DNA of 64,000 nucleotides from Hofstenia miamia (Eukaryota; Xenacoelomorpha; Acoela). Each line of letters opens with the position of its first letter. Position 1 is the stretch's first letter. The notes below the pieces were generated by a model, which saw only the letters and a program-made list of their open reading frames with translations, was not told where the DNA came from and did no database searches. The stretch covers positions 283,238-347,237 of the forward strand of contig SCFE01000005.1 in assembly GCA_004352715.1 (NCBI GenBank), written 5' to 3'. This document shows, piece by piece, positions 1 through 10,609 of the stretch. The position numbers were made by a program, and so were the translations under genes.

Positions 1-325
1 GCAAAGGCAAATAAATTATTTATTATATAGATTTCGATCTAGTAAGCTTGAAGCAAACATATCTCTGCCGAATTTCAGAAACTAATTTATGATTTATAGC
101 AAAGTGATGGTAACAAGGCAAAAGATTCAACCGACTAATTGTTAGTTTACGAAATAGACAAAAAGTAAGGTTTAACAAAGCTGCTAAAACAGTTAATTCT
201 TTATATATTTAGTATTAAGAAGAGATTCAGTTGAAAAGAATTTAAACGCTTAGCATTTTTTTTGGCACTGCCCAAAACCCCACCCAACTCCTCATTAGGC
301 TTAGCTAACGGGATGACTAAATATG
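1..325. other. AT-rich flank, no gene seen
   Basis: No coding, RNA or repeat structure can be supported here. A C-rich patch near 270-290 precedes the microsatellite and sequence gap; a G-rich GGGTTGGGG patch lies beyond the gap near 575. These may be two sides of one interrupted repeat, but the N run prevents a decision. Confidence 0.5.
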
Positions 326-490
326 ATATATATATATATATNNNNNNNNNNNNNNNNNNNNNNNNNNNNNNNNNNNNNNNNNNNNNNNNNNNNNNNNNNN
401 NNNNNNNNNNNNNNNNNNNNNNNNNNNNNNNNNNNNNNNNNNNNNNNNNNNNNNNNNNNNNNNNNNNNNNNNNNNNNNNNNNNNNNNATA

Positions 491-523
<33 letters not shown>
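326..523. repeat. (TA)n microsatellite with N gap
   Basis: TA repeats at 326-341 and 493-523 flank a run of N at 342-487. The assembly evidently failed inside a longer TA array. Open frames crossing the N run are artefacts. Confidence 0.95.
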
Positions 524-526
<3 letters not shown>

Positions 527-1112
527 CGCCTGTGCATAGAAGTAGAAATGGATTAGTTCACCCCTGAGTTCGTTTGGGTTGGGGGATAATTGTTGTTGGG
601 TCATTCTTACAAGCTTCGCCTGTGGGTTGGTCATATTTGAAATTTGTGTTTGTGAGATTCCATGGTTTGGGTCGAATTATCAAATTGCATATAAGTATTG
701 GGTTAGCCTAGGACAAATAAGGATTTGATGTGCTTGTATTGGATTGGGTCAGGCAAACTTGATCCATTTCCACCTTTATTTGTATAGAAATACAGTAGTT
801 TTTTATGATTGGAATGTTATGGAATATAGTATAGCAATATCAAAAAAACCATTTTACAGATATGCTGTTAAATTTCTGATGAAAACTACATGTACACTTA
901 GATTGCAAAATACCCCAACTTTCTAAGTGAATCTTTTCTTCTTAAAATCATGTGCATGACATATCAAACTTAGTGAAATTTTGCTGAGAAATTTGATGCC
1001 TTACAGTTCGATTTTGCACTATTCAACTAGAAAAGACTTCAGTCTGCTTTGTTATGAAAATGTATTTTTAAGTTTAAAGGTCATGTTCAACATTCGAATG
1101 GGAAATTGTAGG
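524..1112. other. Intergenic, GGGTTGGG words only
   Basis: The first 240 bases contain repeated TTGGGTT/GGGTTGG/TTGGGTC words (about 575, 600, 670, 745). Similar TGACCCATG/GGATTGGGTT words appear near 23400-23470, so this may be an old dispersed repeat. No open frame looks like a protein. Confidence 0.3.
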
Positions 1113-2313
1113 GCATCTGCCATATTTTATAAGAACACTAATGCTCTATTTATGACACTACAAATTTTGAAATAAATAGTTGTTTCTTGAAATGTGTAAG
1201 AATTTTAAACACAATATTTTTAGTTTTATGTAGGCGTCAAAGTTTTAAGCTAAAATAAGATATTGTTCAGTTTAAGTAAAGAAACTCTAAGAGAATGATA
1301 TCAAGTTTCAGTAACTTACTTATATAAAAAATTTTTGTCAGTTTACGATTACAAATTGAAATGTTTATGGTTATATGCATTATGCACATTGTGTGATTAA
1401 GACATCCGTTTAAGGCCAAGACTTCAAGGTGCCTTGAAAAATCTAGATGACGGAGAACTGTACTTTCCTAGTGCTTGCGTATTTAGTTTGTTAATATATG
1501 AAAAGTTTATTTCCATTCACTGTAAGTATACCGAAATACATTTATTTATTTCTGATGTCAAAAACTATGCAGTAACAAGGTTTCTAGGTAAACTGACCTC
1601 CTTGTTATTCTAATCTACCATTAAAAGTAGTTTAGTCTCAAGCAATGCTGTTCTATCGACTTTTTAATTTCCCCCTAATATTTTGCAGAAGAAGCTGTAA
1701 TCAGTACATTGTNGCATCTGCCATATTTTATAAGAACACTAATGCTCTATTTATGACACTACAAATTTTGAAATAAATAGTTGTTTCTTGAAATGTGTAA
1801 GAATTTTAAACACAATATTTTTAGTTTTATGTAGGCGTCAAAGTTTTAAGCTAAAATAAGATATTGTTCAGTTTAAGTAAAGAAACTCTAAGAGAATGAT
1901 ATCAAGTTTCAGTAACTTACTTATATAAAAAATTTTTGTCAGTTTACGATTACAAATTGAAATGTTTATGGTTATATGCATTATGCACATTGTGTGATTA
2001 AGACATCCGTTTAAGGCCAAGACTTCAAGGTGCCTTGAAAAATCTAGATGACGGAGAACTGTACTTTCCTAGTGCTTGCGTATTTAGTTTGTTAATATAT
2101 GAAAAGTTTATTTCCATTCACTGTAAGTATACCGAAATACATTTATTTATTTCTGATGTCAAAAACTATGCAGTAACAAGGTTTCTAGGTAAACTGACCT
2201 CCTTGTTATTCTAATCTACCATTAAAAGTAGTTTAGTCTCAAGCAATGCTGTTCTATCGACTTTTTAATTTCCCCCTAATATTTTGCAGAAGAAGCTGTA
2301 ATCAGTACATTGT
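1113..2313. repeat. Perfect 600-bp duplication joined by one N
   Basis: Bases 1113-1712 and 1714-2313 read identically at offset 601, separated by a single N at 1713. Two copies with no divergence and a one-base placeholder at the junction are what an unmerged overlap between contig ends looks like. In the real genome the segment is probably present once. The unit has no recognisable gene. Confidence 0.9.
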
Positions 2314-4632
2314 GAAATAACGTAATCAATCGACTGGAGTGTTATTACTTCAATAAGGAAGTTAATTTTTAATAAAACGAGCATATGTGTTTATTCCCAA
2401 CTCTGCTCCATGTGCAGGATTGACAAAGAATTTTTGAGAAATTAAACGGATAATTTAATTTTCTGAATTCCTTAGATAGACAAGCGGTGACATCTACAAT
2501 AAAGAACTAGCAGGAAGCAGTCTTTGAAAATTTATTGAAACGTTGTAAATTAAATTTTGACTGGGCAGCGTTATTTTTATGAAATGTACAAGATAATTCA
2601 ATTAGGTTTGATGACAGGGATCAGAAACGAATTTGACTTTAAGTAAATCACAGTTTTTAACTAATCTATTTTTCATCAAACTGCTTCCAATTCAATTCTA
2701 TTTATCTTAGAAGTTCGTATAACTTAACACATATTTTGGATTGAAGTTTTCAAATATCTTTGAAAAAATTCTTTTTCCGCATATATAGATCATACATTAG
2801 CAACGCCAGAGAAATAGCCAGATGAAAGCCATTAGCTGATATATCAAGACCACTAATAAAACAGAGATGGAAGTGGGGCAGTTTTTTCAACTACCCCTGT
2901 TTGCATATGTGCTCGCTCTGTGAAGGCAGTATCTATTTATTCACACGTTTTTAGAAATTATATGAAATTTTATATTAAATTATTTCTTAAAATATACTTT
3001 GCTGCATTCTTATTAAAATATCAATTTGGTTCCTCCATAACTACCACAAAGAGCAGACTGCCGTACTACTCGTCAGCTTCCCTCATGCTTTGCAAGCGTA
3101 GCAATAGGCTTTACAATTTATAGCTATTGTAAATACAATTTTAAAAATTAAGTGATCTTGTTTATACATACTTTGATTTCCAAAAACAATGCATTTCTAT
3201 ATAATGATTACAAATCGAAATCCATCCATCTAAATAATTGCAATAATACGAATACTTTGAAGCCATAATTGTTGGATGTTCTACTTTAATATTTAGCTTA
3301 AAACACTCATCTTGCAGGTCATTTCATATAGCTAAAGGCAGATTCACAAATGAAATGATGTGAACAATTTTTAATCTTAAAAAATTGGTCTTGATACTAA
3401 CTTAGCCTATTTACTAGTTCTTGTATTTTTGTGAAAGCGATTTAATAAAAAAGAAAATCAATTTTAACAATTCCCTTTGTACGTTCTGGTTGACAGTCGA
3501 AATTATAGTTCCTATAATTTTATCTTTTTATGTATTGTCTTGTTGAGTTTTTTAAAACAACTAAAAGCGTAGCAACTAAATTTAAACTAGCAAAGTACTT
3601 GAAAATATTACTACAACTATTTCTAAGGTCAAAGCTTAAATCGATTAACAAAAATGCTAAAACATGAAAAATTTCGTCTCACATTCTGTTTCTTTCTCGC
3701 AACACTACAACCTGTAGCACATCTTGTACTTTAGCGCCAGCAATATGTATCCTGGAGGCAATTTACATAGTCAAATGTCATAGATTTATTATTCTAAATA
3801 TACAAGAACACCCATATTTTATCAGTGCAGTTTTTATAATTACTTTTCAAAAAATTGAAAACATCTTGAAAATATTATATTTGTATTTTTTTATACTAAA
3901 ACGGTGATACAATACTCCCATTTTCTCCACAGGCTGTTTTTCGTACGCATTATCCAACATATAAATTGAATGAGTGATCTCTGTTTCATTTGAAATTTTA
4001 TAGAAGGATATAATATATAGAAGTAGACTACCATTTTCAGTAAAAAAACTGTTATCTTACAAAGCATAGCATTGATGGAGATCTATGTATTTGCAGAAGT
4101 AAGCAAATCCTGACACGATGCAACAAAGGGGTTTTCAAGTACATATTCTTTGCCAGAATTTCTATAGAAAAAATATTTCATATCCATGTCTAAAGTTCTG
4201 CAAACGAGTTAGGATTTAGAGAAAAAACACATACATTGAAAGAATTACTAGAAAATTATATGGAAATTTATTGAGATTTAAATATATTTCGTTATTTTGA
4301 CAATTTTTTCAAATAAGAAAACCGCAAAAGGGTGTTTTTACAAATCGAATTTATCTAAGTTCGTTATTAGAAACTATGAAACAAACTGTGATGTACTGAA
4401 GCCCACTATAAATCTTTTCTCATTTTCGAAAATCTTGTAATATTTTTGGAACACAGCAGTTTATAAATTCCTCACTACGAAGAAAGCAAAGTGATTTAAA
4501 AATTTTTCATTTTTGCCTTAATGTTTCTACAAAGAACCAAGGTGAATATATCCAAATGAACTAAGTTTAAAAAAGGTTTAGTAAATTTTAGTGTTCTAGA
4601 ATTTGGAATATAGTACTTAATTACAAACAGTG
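2314..4632. other. AT-rich intergenic, nothing recognised
   Basis: Only short AT-rich open frames are present. A small hairpin (GGGGCAGTT / AACTACCCC, one mismatch) sits at about 2876-2897. No transposon protein or RNA gene was found on either strand. Confidence 0.5.
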
Positions 4633-4880
4633 GAGACATTGAAGCAGTCTACAAGAAGCATGAAAACGAGAAGAAACAGCAATATCAGGCTAGAGTTTGC
4701 GAGTTGGAAGCATCATTTTCTGCCCTATTGTAATTGCTTCCTCAGGAGGACATGCACCCGCCACACAAGCTCTCGTGAAAAGATTAGCCACTCTCCTCAG
4801 ACAAATTAAAACTGCCAACTCACACAAGCATCAATTGGCTGAGGAGGAGGATTGCATTCATCATGTGCCTCAGATGAGCA
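4633..4880 (+). pseudogene. Non-LTR retrotransposon ORF fragment, frameshifted
   Basis: Three adjoining reading frames give consecutive pieces of a protein block found in the C-terminal part of some invertebrate and fish LINE ORFs. The first piece has YKKHENEKKQQYQARV (a basic helix before a Glu-rich turn). The second has FCPIVIASSGGHAP followed by VKRLATLL, matching the family pattern FTPLVFSxxGGMG...KRLAxxL. The third has INWLRRRIAF, matching the usual INWLRxRLSF. Joining them requires a frame change near 4715 and another near 4815, so this copy is dead. No target-site duplication or poly-A tail is visible. The family assignment is from memory of the motif pattern. Confidence 0.7.
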
Positions 4881-4944
4881 AGATCGAAATGCCATGCGCC
4901 ATCCAGATATAGGGATCCATATGCAATCGCTTCGTCTGAAAACT

Positions 4945-5247
4945 AAAATTTGCGCTATAAAATACGAAAGAAATGGATAAAGTCTAAACAGATGTCCATC
5001 AATCATAATTCTGAGAACGATTTGGCCTCTAGTCAATCTCTGAAATTGTCAAAAATCAAAAAAAGAAAACTATGAAGCTGAATGCTCGATGCAAATTAAA
5101 AAGCATAGAAGGCGCATAGTTATAGAAGATAGCGAAGAAGAGCCCGAAAGAGAATTTGTATCTTCTGTTAAAGAATCAGGTGAAGATGGCAAAATATCTT
5201 CAGAAGAATTGCAAAAAAGCACAGAAAGTGAAGTCTTGATACAGTAA
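4945..5247 (+). pseudogene. Unidentified basic/acidic coding remnant
   Basis: Behind the LINE fragment one frame reads a Lys/Arg/Ser-rich stretch ending SKIKKRKL before TGA near 5073. An overlapping frame, open from about 5042, continues with IKKHRRRIVIEDSEEEPE and then a Ser/Glu-rich tail to TAA at 5245-5247. The change from basic to acidic/Ser-rich sequence, with sensible codons, resembles the low-complexity tail of a nuclear protein, but no domain is present. It could be the LINE's own 3' region, a host exon with a base error, or chance. The one-base frame change argues for a decayed copy. Confidence 0.35.
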
Positions 5248-7845
5248 AGATCAGCCTTAATGCACATATTAAATGTTTACTGTACTAACATGTTTTCCAA
5301 ATTGTTTTCTAGCATGTGTATATATTTTTTATTATTTTGTTTATTTTGATTCGTGTATGTTTAGTTAATTATATTATTCAATATTATACAAGTAACTAGA
5401 AAAAAACTACATTACGCTCGGTCATCATATGAAAGAACTGCAACTATGTTAAAATTTGATCATCAAATTCATGTCAAGAATAGTTTTAAGCTTTAAACAC
5501 AAATTTAAGTAAACCAAAACTCCTAAAATTCAAAATAATTTTTAATGTGTGTTAATATATATTCTAGCCTATATAATCCCAATCAATATGTTCATTTGTG
5601 AAATTTAGAAAGCATTTAACAGTGGCGTGTTATGGTGAGGAACATTTATGTCTTATCAATAAAAAAACCGTAAGTTGTAGATACTAATATTACTACTTAT
5701 TGGAAAACCTCCTTTAAATAAAAAAAATTGTTTGTCACTCTCTTTGACAAGCTATTAATTATGTAATTTATGCCTTCTAAATAATGCACAACTGCTCATG
5801 CAATCCATAGTCAGTTTAATATTTCTGTAAATTTTGGTTTGTTTTTACTAGAAGACACTTGAATTACCAAGCAATTCTGCATTTCTAGTAAAAGGATGAC
5901 GTACGATGAATTCAGCACTTTGAAGATTTTCATTAGGGGAATTGATTATATGCTCTCAGGGTTTGATACTAGGTGCAAATATGCTTTTTAGGCATGCAGA
6001 ATGGACTGCTTATGATTGCATTTGTCAACGCGGCATTCCTTATCCGCAAAAAGGAGGGGAATTTTGGTTTCTTATAGACACCTTTACTAGGTTGATATAA
6101 TATATATTGTACCATAAATTAGAAGGCTTATCCATAAATTTATATCATGGCAAGTTAATTAAGTTTTTAGTAATGCAATAGTAATATCTCATTTACACGG
6201 TAAATGAATAATTCAGGAATAATATTAACTTTCTTAATTATTTTTAATTAAGCAATGCTAATATATTTTCGTAATTTGATCACAAAAACTACTCATTATT
6301 ACGTTATTGTTTTGAATTAAAATTGTAGGCTTTTGAGACAAAACTGAATTCGTAACATATATTCTCTTTTCTTATACAATTAAGTGTCCATATCATTGTG
6401 GTTGCCAATTAATTAGATATTAAAATTATTTAAATAAAGACTAAGTTTTACTATTATAGTGTGCTATTTTCGAGAACGTATTTTTCAATTTTGTGAATTT
6501 TATATTAATTTAAATTAAGACTTTCAAAGTCTCAACAACAAGTGTGCCGGACATTTAACTCTACGAAAATTCAAGTTTCTAGAACATAATCTGACGAAAT
6601 GCTGTATAGTTTTTAATGTGACGTAAATGATTATTTATAATCTTTAAGGATATTCTTTTAATGTGTTGTTCATAAATTTTATTTATAAATGATTATGATT
6701 TCGTACTATCACTCATGGACTACCTTATTGAAAGGAAAAATACTCCACCAGAAAATGGAAAAATTGTGTCTTAGTTTAATGTTATATCTGACAAACGAAT
6801 GTAGCAATATTACGATAAATTTCAAAATGCTAATTGCTTCAATTTCAATGAAATTTAACGCCTATCTTTGTTGTTTCAAACATAAATGTTGCAAAGATCA
6901 GTACTAAAAGGCTGTAGTGTTATTCTTTTGGCATCATTCACTGCATAGAAATGCTAGAGGAATGTTGAATGTACAATTAATGTATTGTATCCCTTTGATA
7001 TATCCATTATTTGAAATTGCCATCCAATGTTTGAGTACATTTGAAGTTTGTAGCTTTAAAATACAATGCAATTAAGTAATTGCTTTTAAAGCGGAATTAT
7101 TGAATATTTACATCCCCTATTTTGATTGACTGAATCTGTGCACCAAATATTGCGTAAAATGAACCTGTTTGGAGCATAAAGAATGTCAACTAACAGCTTA
7201 TAAAGGGCGGGAAATAATATGGAAATAGCCACTATTGTTAGAAAAATTCCAAGCACGGCCTTAAGGCGCCATGTTTCATTTAGCGGATGAAATATTGTAC
7301 TTTTCGAATAAGGAAAGGACAATTTATAAAAAGATCTAATTTAACGTTTGTCAAGCAAAAAGCACACAATAAATACAACTAGTTTATTGTAATTAAATTA
7401 TTATTTTCTATTATCTAGTTATAAATAAAGCCAACTGCAAGAATAATTCAATAAAATGGAAATCAAAAACGCTTCTGGCAGATTAGCATTTGAGATCACA
7501 AAGGAAATTATTAAAATTTGCCTAATAATTTGCACAACCGATCCAACAACGCTGATGCAGGAACTCCAGCGGATTTAAAAATGTAATTTATTTAAATAGA
7601 GTTTAATATTTCACTGAATTATGTTCAGCATCTTAATAATAATTATTTTCTAATGACTTTGCACCGAGGCGGATTTAGGTATTTTTGATTGGTGAATGTG
7701 AGCAGTTCACAACATAAAAATAATTAAGTTCTATCGAAATATCTGTTTACAGTGTTTAAAATAAATACTTTTATAAAAAATATTTTTATTTAGGATTAAG
7801 GCTAATTGCAAAATCTGTTATATTAAGCCCAATTTCTTCAGAGGA

Positions 7846-7848
<3 letters not shown>
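5248..7848. other. AT-rich intergenic, nothing recognised
   Basis: No protein-like frame was found. CAGTGGCGTG at about 5622 resembles a hAT terminus, but no matching right end or target duplication was found within several hundred bases. Confidence 0.5.

Positions 7849-7879
<31 letters not shown>
7849..7879. repeat. (TA)n microsatellite at Penelope 3' end
   Basis: A pure TA run of about 31 bases lies immediately beyond the 3' end of the minus-strand Penelope-like element, as at the second element near 58.2 kb. Confidence 0.95.
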
Positions 7880-7881
<2 letters not shown>

Positions 7882-7889
7882 ATACTATC

Positions 7890-7945
7890 AGATTTATGCT
7901 ATGCGACCGGTTTCAATTTAAAATCATCGTCAAAACAAATTTTGT
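7890..7945 (-). ncRNA. Decayed hammerhead-like motif of Penelope element
   Basis: Read on the minus strand: TTGACGA (7933-7927; consensus CUGANGA with C3 changed to U), a spacer T, stem II GATT/AATT with a TTA loop, GAAA (7914-7911), then ACCGGU, which is self-complementary, followed by C. Predicted cleavage would fall between 7905 and 7904. The order and spacing match the type I hammerheads known from Penelope-like elements, and the position is right (between the GIY-YIG region and the TA tract). Stem I is not convincingly paired and a core base is changed, so I infer a decayed, probably inactive copy. Confidence 0.45.
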
Positions 7946-10235
7946 GGTAATATAATTAACAATACGCTACACTTAGTTTTGTTAAATGTGCATACACTAA
8001 AACATATTCAATATGTTGGTCGTACTTTGTTTATTCATTAGTCTTTGTTTATTCCAGTTCTTAATAATTAGGGGTTCAGAAATCTTAGTATTTGCTGTGT
8101 GCATAATGATCTTAAAATTATTGATGTTTGCTCGATGTTGGTGGGTATAAATTTCGGAATTTAAGTGCTCTGATAGGTGTTCATTAACCCGAGTTTGGAG
8201 ATGTCGCTTTGTTTCATCGATTTAAGAATGGTGACATTCTTCACATGTAAACTTATGTACAATTGATGAAACAAGCATCTCTTGAATCGGGTCTTTGTTG
8301 CAAAATATATTACAGGTCTTCTTAGTTTCTAATATTGGTCTTATTGTTGCATATCTTAATTTTGCATTAATTTTCTTTATTCTTAAATTTAGCAGTTTTT
8401 GTTGCTCTTCAATGTATGGCAACTTCCAATATATTGGTTCTTTATCACTAGATTGAACTTGGTTATATATTACTTCAGATTTTTTTGATAGCTGTTGATC
8501 AACATACCTCTTAATTAATCGATGTGGATAACCATTGTTTTCCAAAATTTCATATAATTCAGAGATTGATTCAATTAAATTTTGGCAATTTGAAGAAATT
8601 TTAAGTATACGATTAAGTAAGCATTTGATGGTACTAATTTTATACTTTGAATCACAGTATGAATAAAATGGAATATAAAGATTGGTATTGTTGGTTTTCG
8701 GTACATCTTGGTTTCGTAAAAATGGTTATTGTACGTTATTGCAACATCCAAAAAATTTATTTTATAGTTCACAGGGGTATTCAATTGTAAATTGTAATTC
8801 TTTTAAGCAATTATTCATAAAGTTCTTGAAATTTTCAACATCATCTTTGTTTTCAAATATAGCAAAAATGTCATCAACATATCTATGATATGCAATGAGG
8901 TTTGTGATTTTTAAGCCATCTTTATTCTTTTTAATGATACCCATGGCAAGGATCCCATAGTTAGACCTAGTGATGATCCCATTGCCATTCTATCTATCTG
9001 CTCGTAAATAGTTTCAGTAAATATTAATTTTACGTTTAGACAAGCAATATTCAATAATTTTCTTAAGGTGTAATGATTGATAAATATTTCATTCTCTTGA
9101 ATTAGGCTTATGATATGGTCTATTGTTTTTTTCACTGGAATGATTGTAAATAAGGACTTCACATTAAAGCTTGCAATAAATTTTCTTTTTCTTTGTTTTC
9201 CTCAACATCTTCTTTAAGTTTGTCTAAGAAATCAAATGTATCATTCAGATTATACTTTGTCGGAATATATTTTTTAAGAAGTTCATCAAGCCACTTTGAT
9301 AATTTATAGGTGCTTGAGTTAGTCATTGACAAAATGAATCTAAAAGGTTGATCTTTGTTACTTTTATGAATTTTAGGTAGACCATAAAATCGGCTCGGTT
9401 GACATCCTCATCTGTGAAATAGCGTATATAGTTCATGTGGTAATTCATCATTATTTAAATAATTGTTTGTTATATCTTTCTTCCTCATGGATAAAAATGT
9501 TATTTTTTATTCTTTTATTATCATTTATCTTTACAAATTTAGAATTATCTTTGAGCATTTCACTCATTTTTTCAAAATACTTACATTTATCAGTTACTAA
9601 ATTCCCACTACCCTTATCAAACTTTGAAATATAAAGAGATTCATTCTTCGCAATTTCATTTAGGGACATATATAGATATCTTACCTTTCTGGATAAGCAG
9701 CAGTTAAAGAAAATATTTTGGATTTCAAATCATTCTTGAGTGCATTATTTGGCTTCTCACATCTTACCAACTGTTGAAACATCGACTCAACTTCAGTTTT
9801 AATCTTAGTAATGTCATGTGCATTTCATATGATAATGCTTCTTCTTGCTCTTTTGTTCAATTTACAGATGATAAATGAATTAATGCATTTTTTAATTTAA
9901 ATTGACCAATTTTGCTTTGGCGACATCTAAGTAATTCAATTTTTCTTATGACTTTCTAAGATTTTGGAAATGTTTTCGGTGTTATGGATCTTGCATAAAT
10001 ATGATAGAATTGATTTATTCTTAGTTTCTAACATTTCATTCAAACGAAAAACATTTACTTTGTTTTCTTTTTTAACATCTTTAAGAATTGAATGCAATGC
10101 TTTCAGCTGACTCTTCTTAAAATGAAATGAATACGGTTTGAGATGCTCTGGTATTGGAAGTGATAGAAATTTCGGACCAAACTTATTTGATATGCATTTT
10201 TCAATAAATTTGATCCTAAGTTGATCTTTATACAC
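7897..10235 (-). mobile_element. Penelope-like retroelement, decayed copy 1
   Basis: Minus-strand order: N-terminal region (10235-9936), the DKGSGNLV segment (about 9620), FYGLPKIHK (about 9385), the reverse-transcriptase core, the GIY-YIG domain and the hammerhead-like 3' motif. The coding region is split by several frameshifts and stops. No matching pseudo-LTR is recognisable on the 5' side; an unrelated inverted-repeat element lies there instead. Confidence 0.88.
8005..10235 (-). pseudogene. Penelope-type RT with GIY-YIG domain (broken)
   Basis: The protein would copy its RNA at a nick made by its own GIY-YIG endonuclease. Visible motifs in order: ISKFDKGSGNLVTDK; FYGLPKIHK; SFNVKSLFTIIP, where the usual motif A Asp (DVxSLFT) is Asn; QIDRMAMGSSLG (motif B); YHRYVDDIFAIF (motif C, both Asp present); NFLDVAI and KMYRKPT; NGYPHRLI; then VHKFTCEEC and ETKRHLQTRVNEHL of the GIY-YIG domain. 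A stop codon replaces the Tyr of the expected YIGET segment at about 8222-8224. Several frame changes, the Asn in motif A and the stop make it non-functional. Family identity is secure; the exact clade is not resolved. Confidence 0.88.
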
Positions 10236-10295
10236 CTTTATATTTAGTTTACATAATAATATAATTCAGTACTATTTTGCATGGTGAAATCGTTT

Positions 10296-10609
10296 CCCAA
10301 GCAACAAGAATTCATAGTGTAATGATGTCTCATTTTTGTTTCGGCACGAAATAAAGCACTGCACGGTTCCAACACTGGTTGTAATAAATTGTAGTCTGTG
10401 TAAAAAATTTATTAACATTTTAATTAAGATTTAGTTTTACATGTTTGTTTTATATTTGATAGAATGTTTAATATTGTATTTTGTGTTGCATGCATAATTT
10501 AATGAATTAAACTACAAATGACTTCGCTATTATCTCATTGTTGAATTTATTGTTGGACCAAATGCCAACAATTGAAACAATAACGCGCCATCAATCCTTG
10601 TTGCTTGGG
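10296..10609. mobile_element. Inverted-repeat (MITE-like) element
   Basis: CCCAAGCAACAAGAATTCAT begins at 10296. The reverse complement of the right end (10609 backward) reads CCCAAGCAACAAGGATTGAT, 18 of 20 matching. The repeats enclose about 314 bp of AT-rich non-coding DNA. No clean target duplication is visible, so the superfamily is undetermined. It sits just upstream of the Penelope element's 5' side. Confidence 0.6.

Noticed and set aside
262-634. Open frames crossing the N run, and similar frames at 12973-13281 and 59615-59893
   Set aside because: They consist of undefined bases and Tyr-Ile repeats translated from (TA)n.
1113-2313. LTR pair or real segmental tandem duplication
   Set aside because: Perfect identity, no interior sequence and a single-N junction fit an assembly overlap better.
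5622-5640. CAGTGGCGTG as a hAT end
   Set aside because: No complementary right end or repeated flank was found within several hundred bases.
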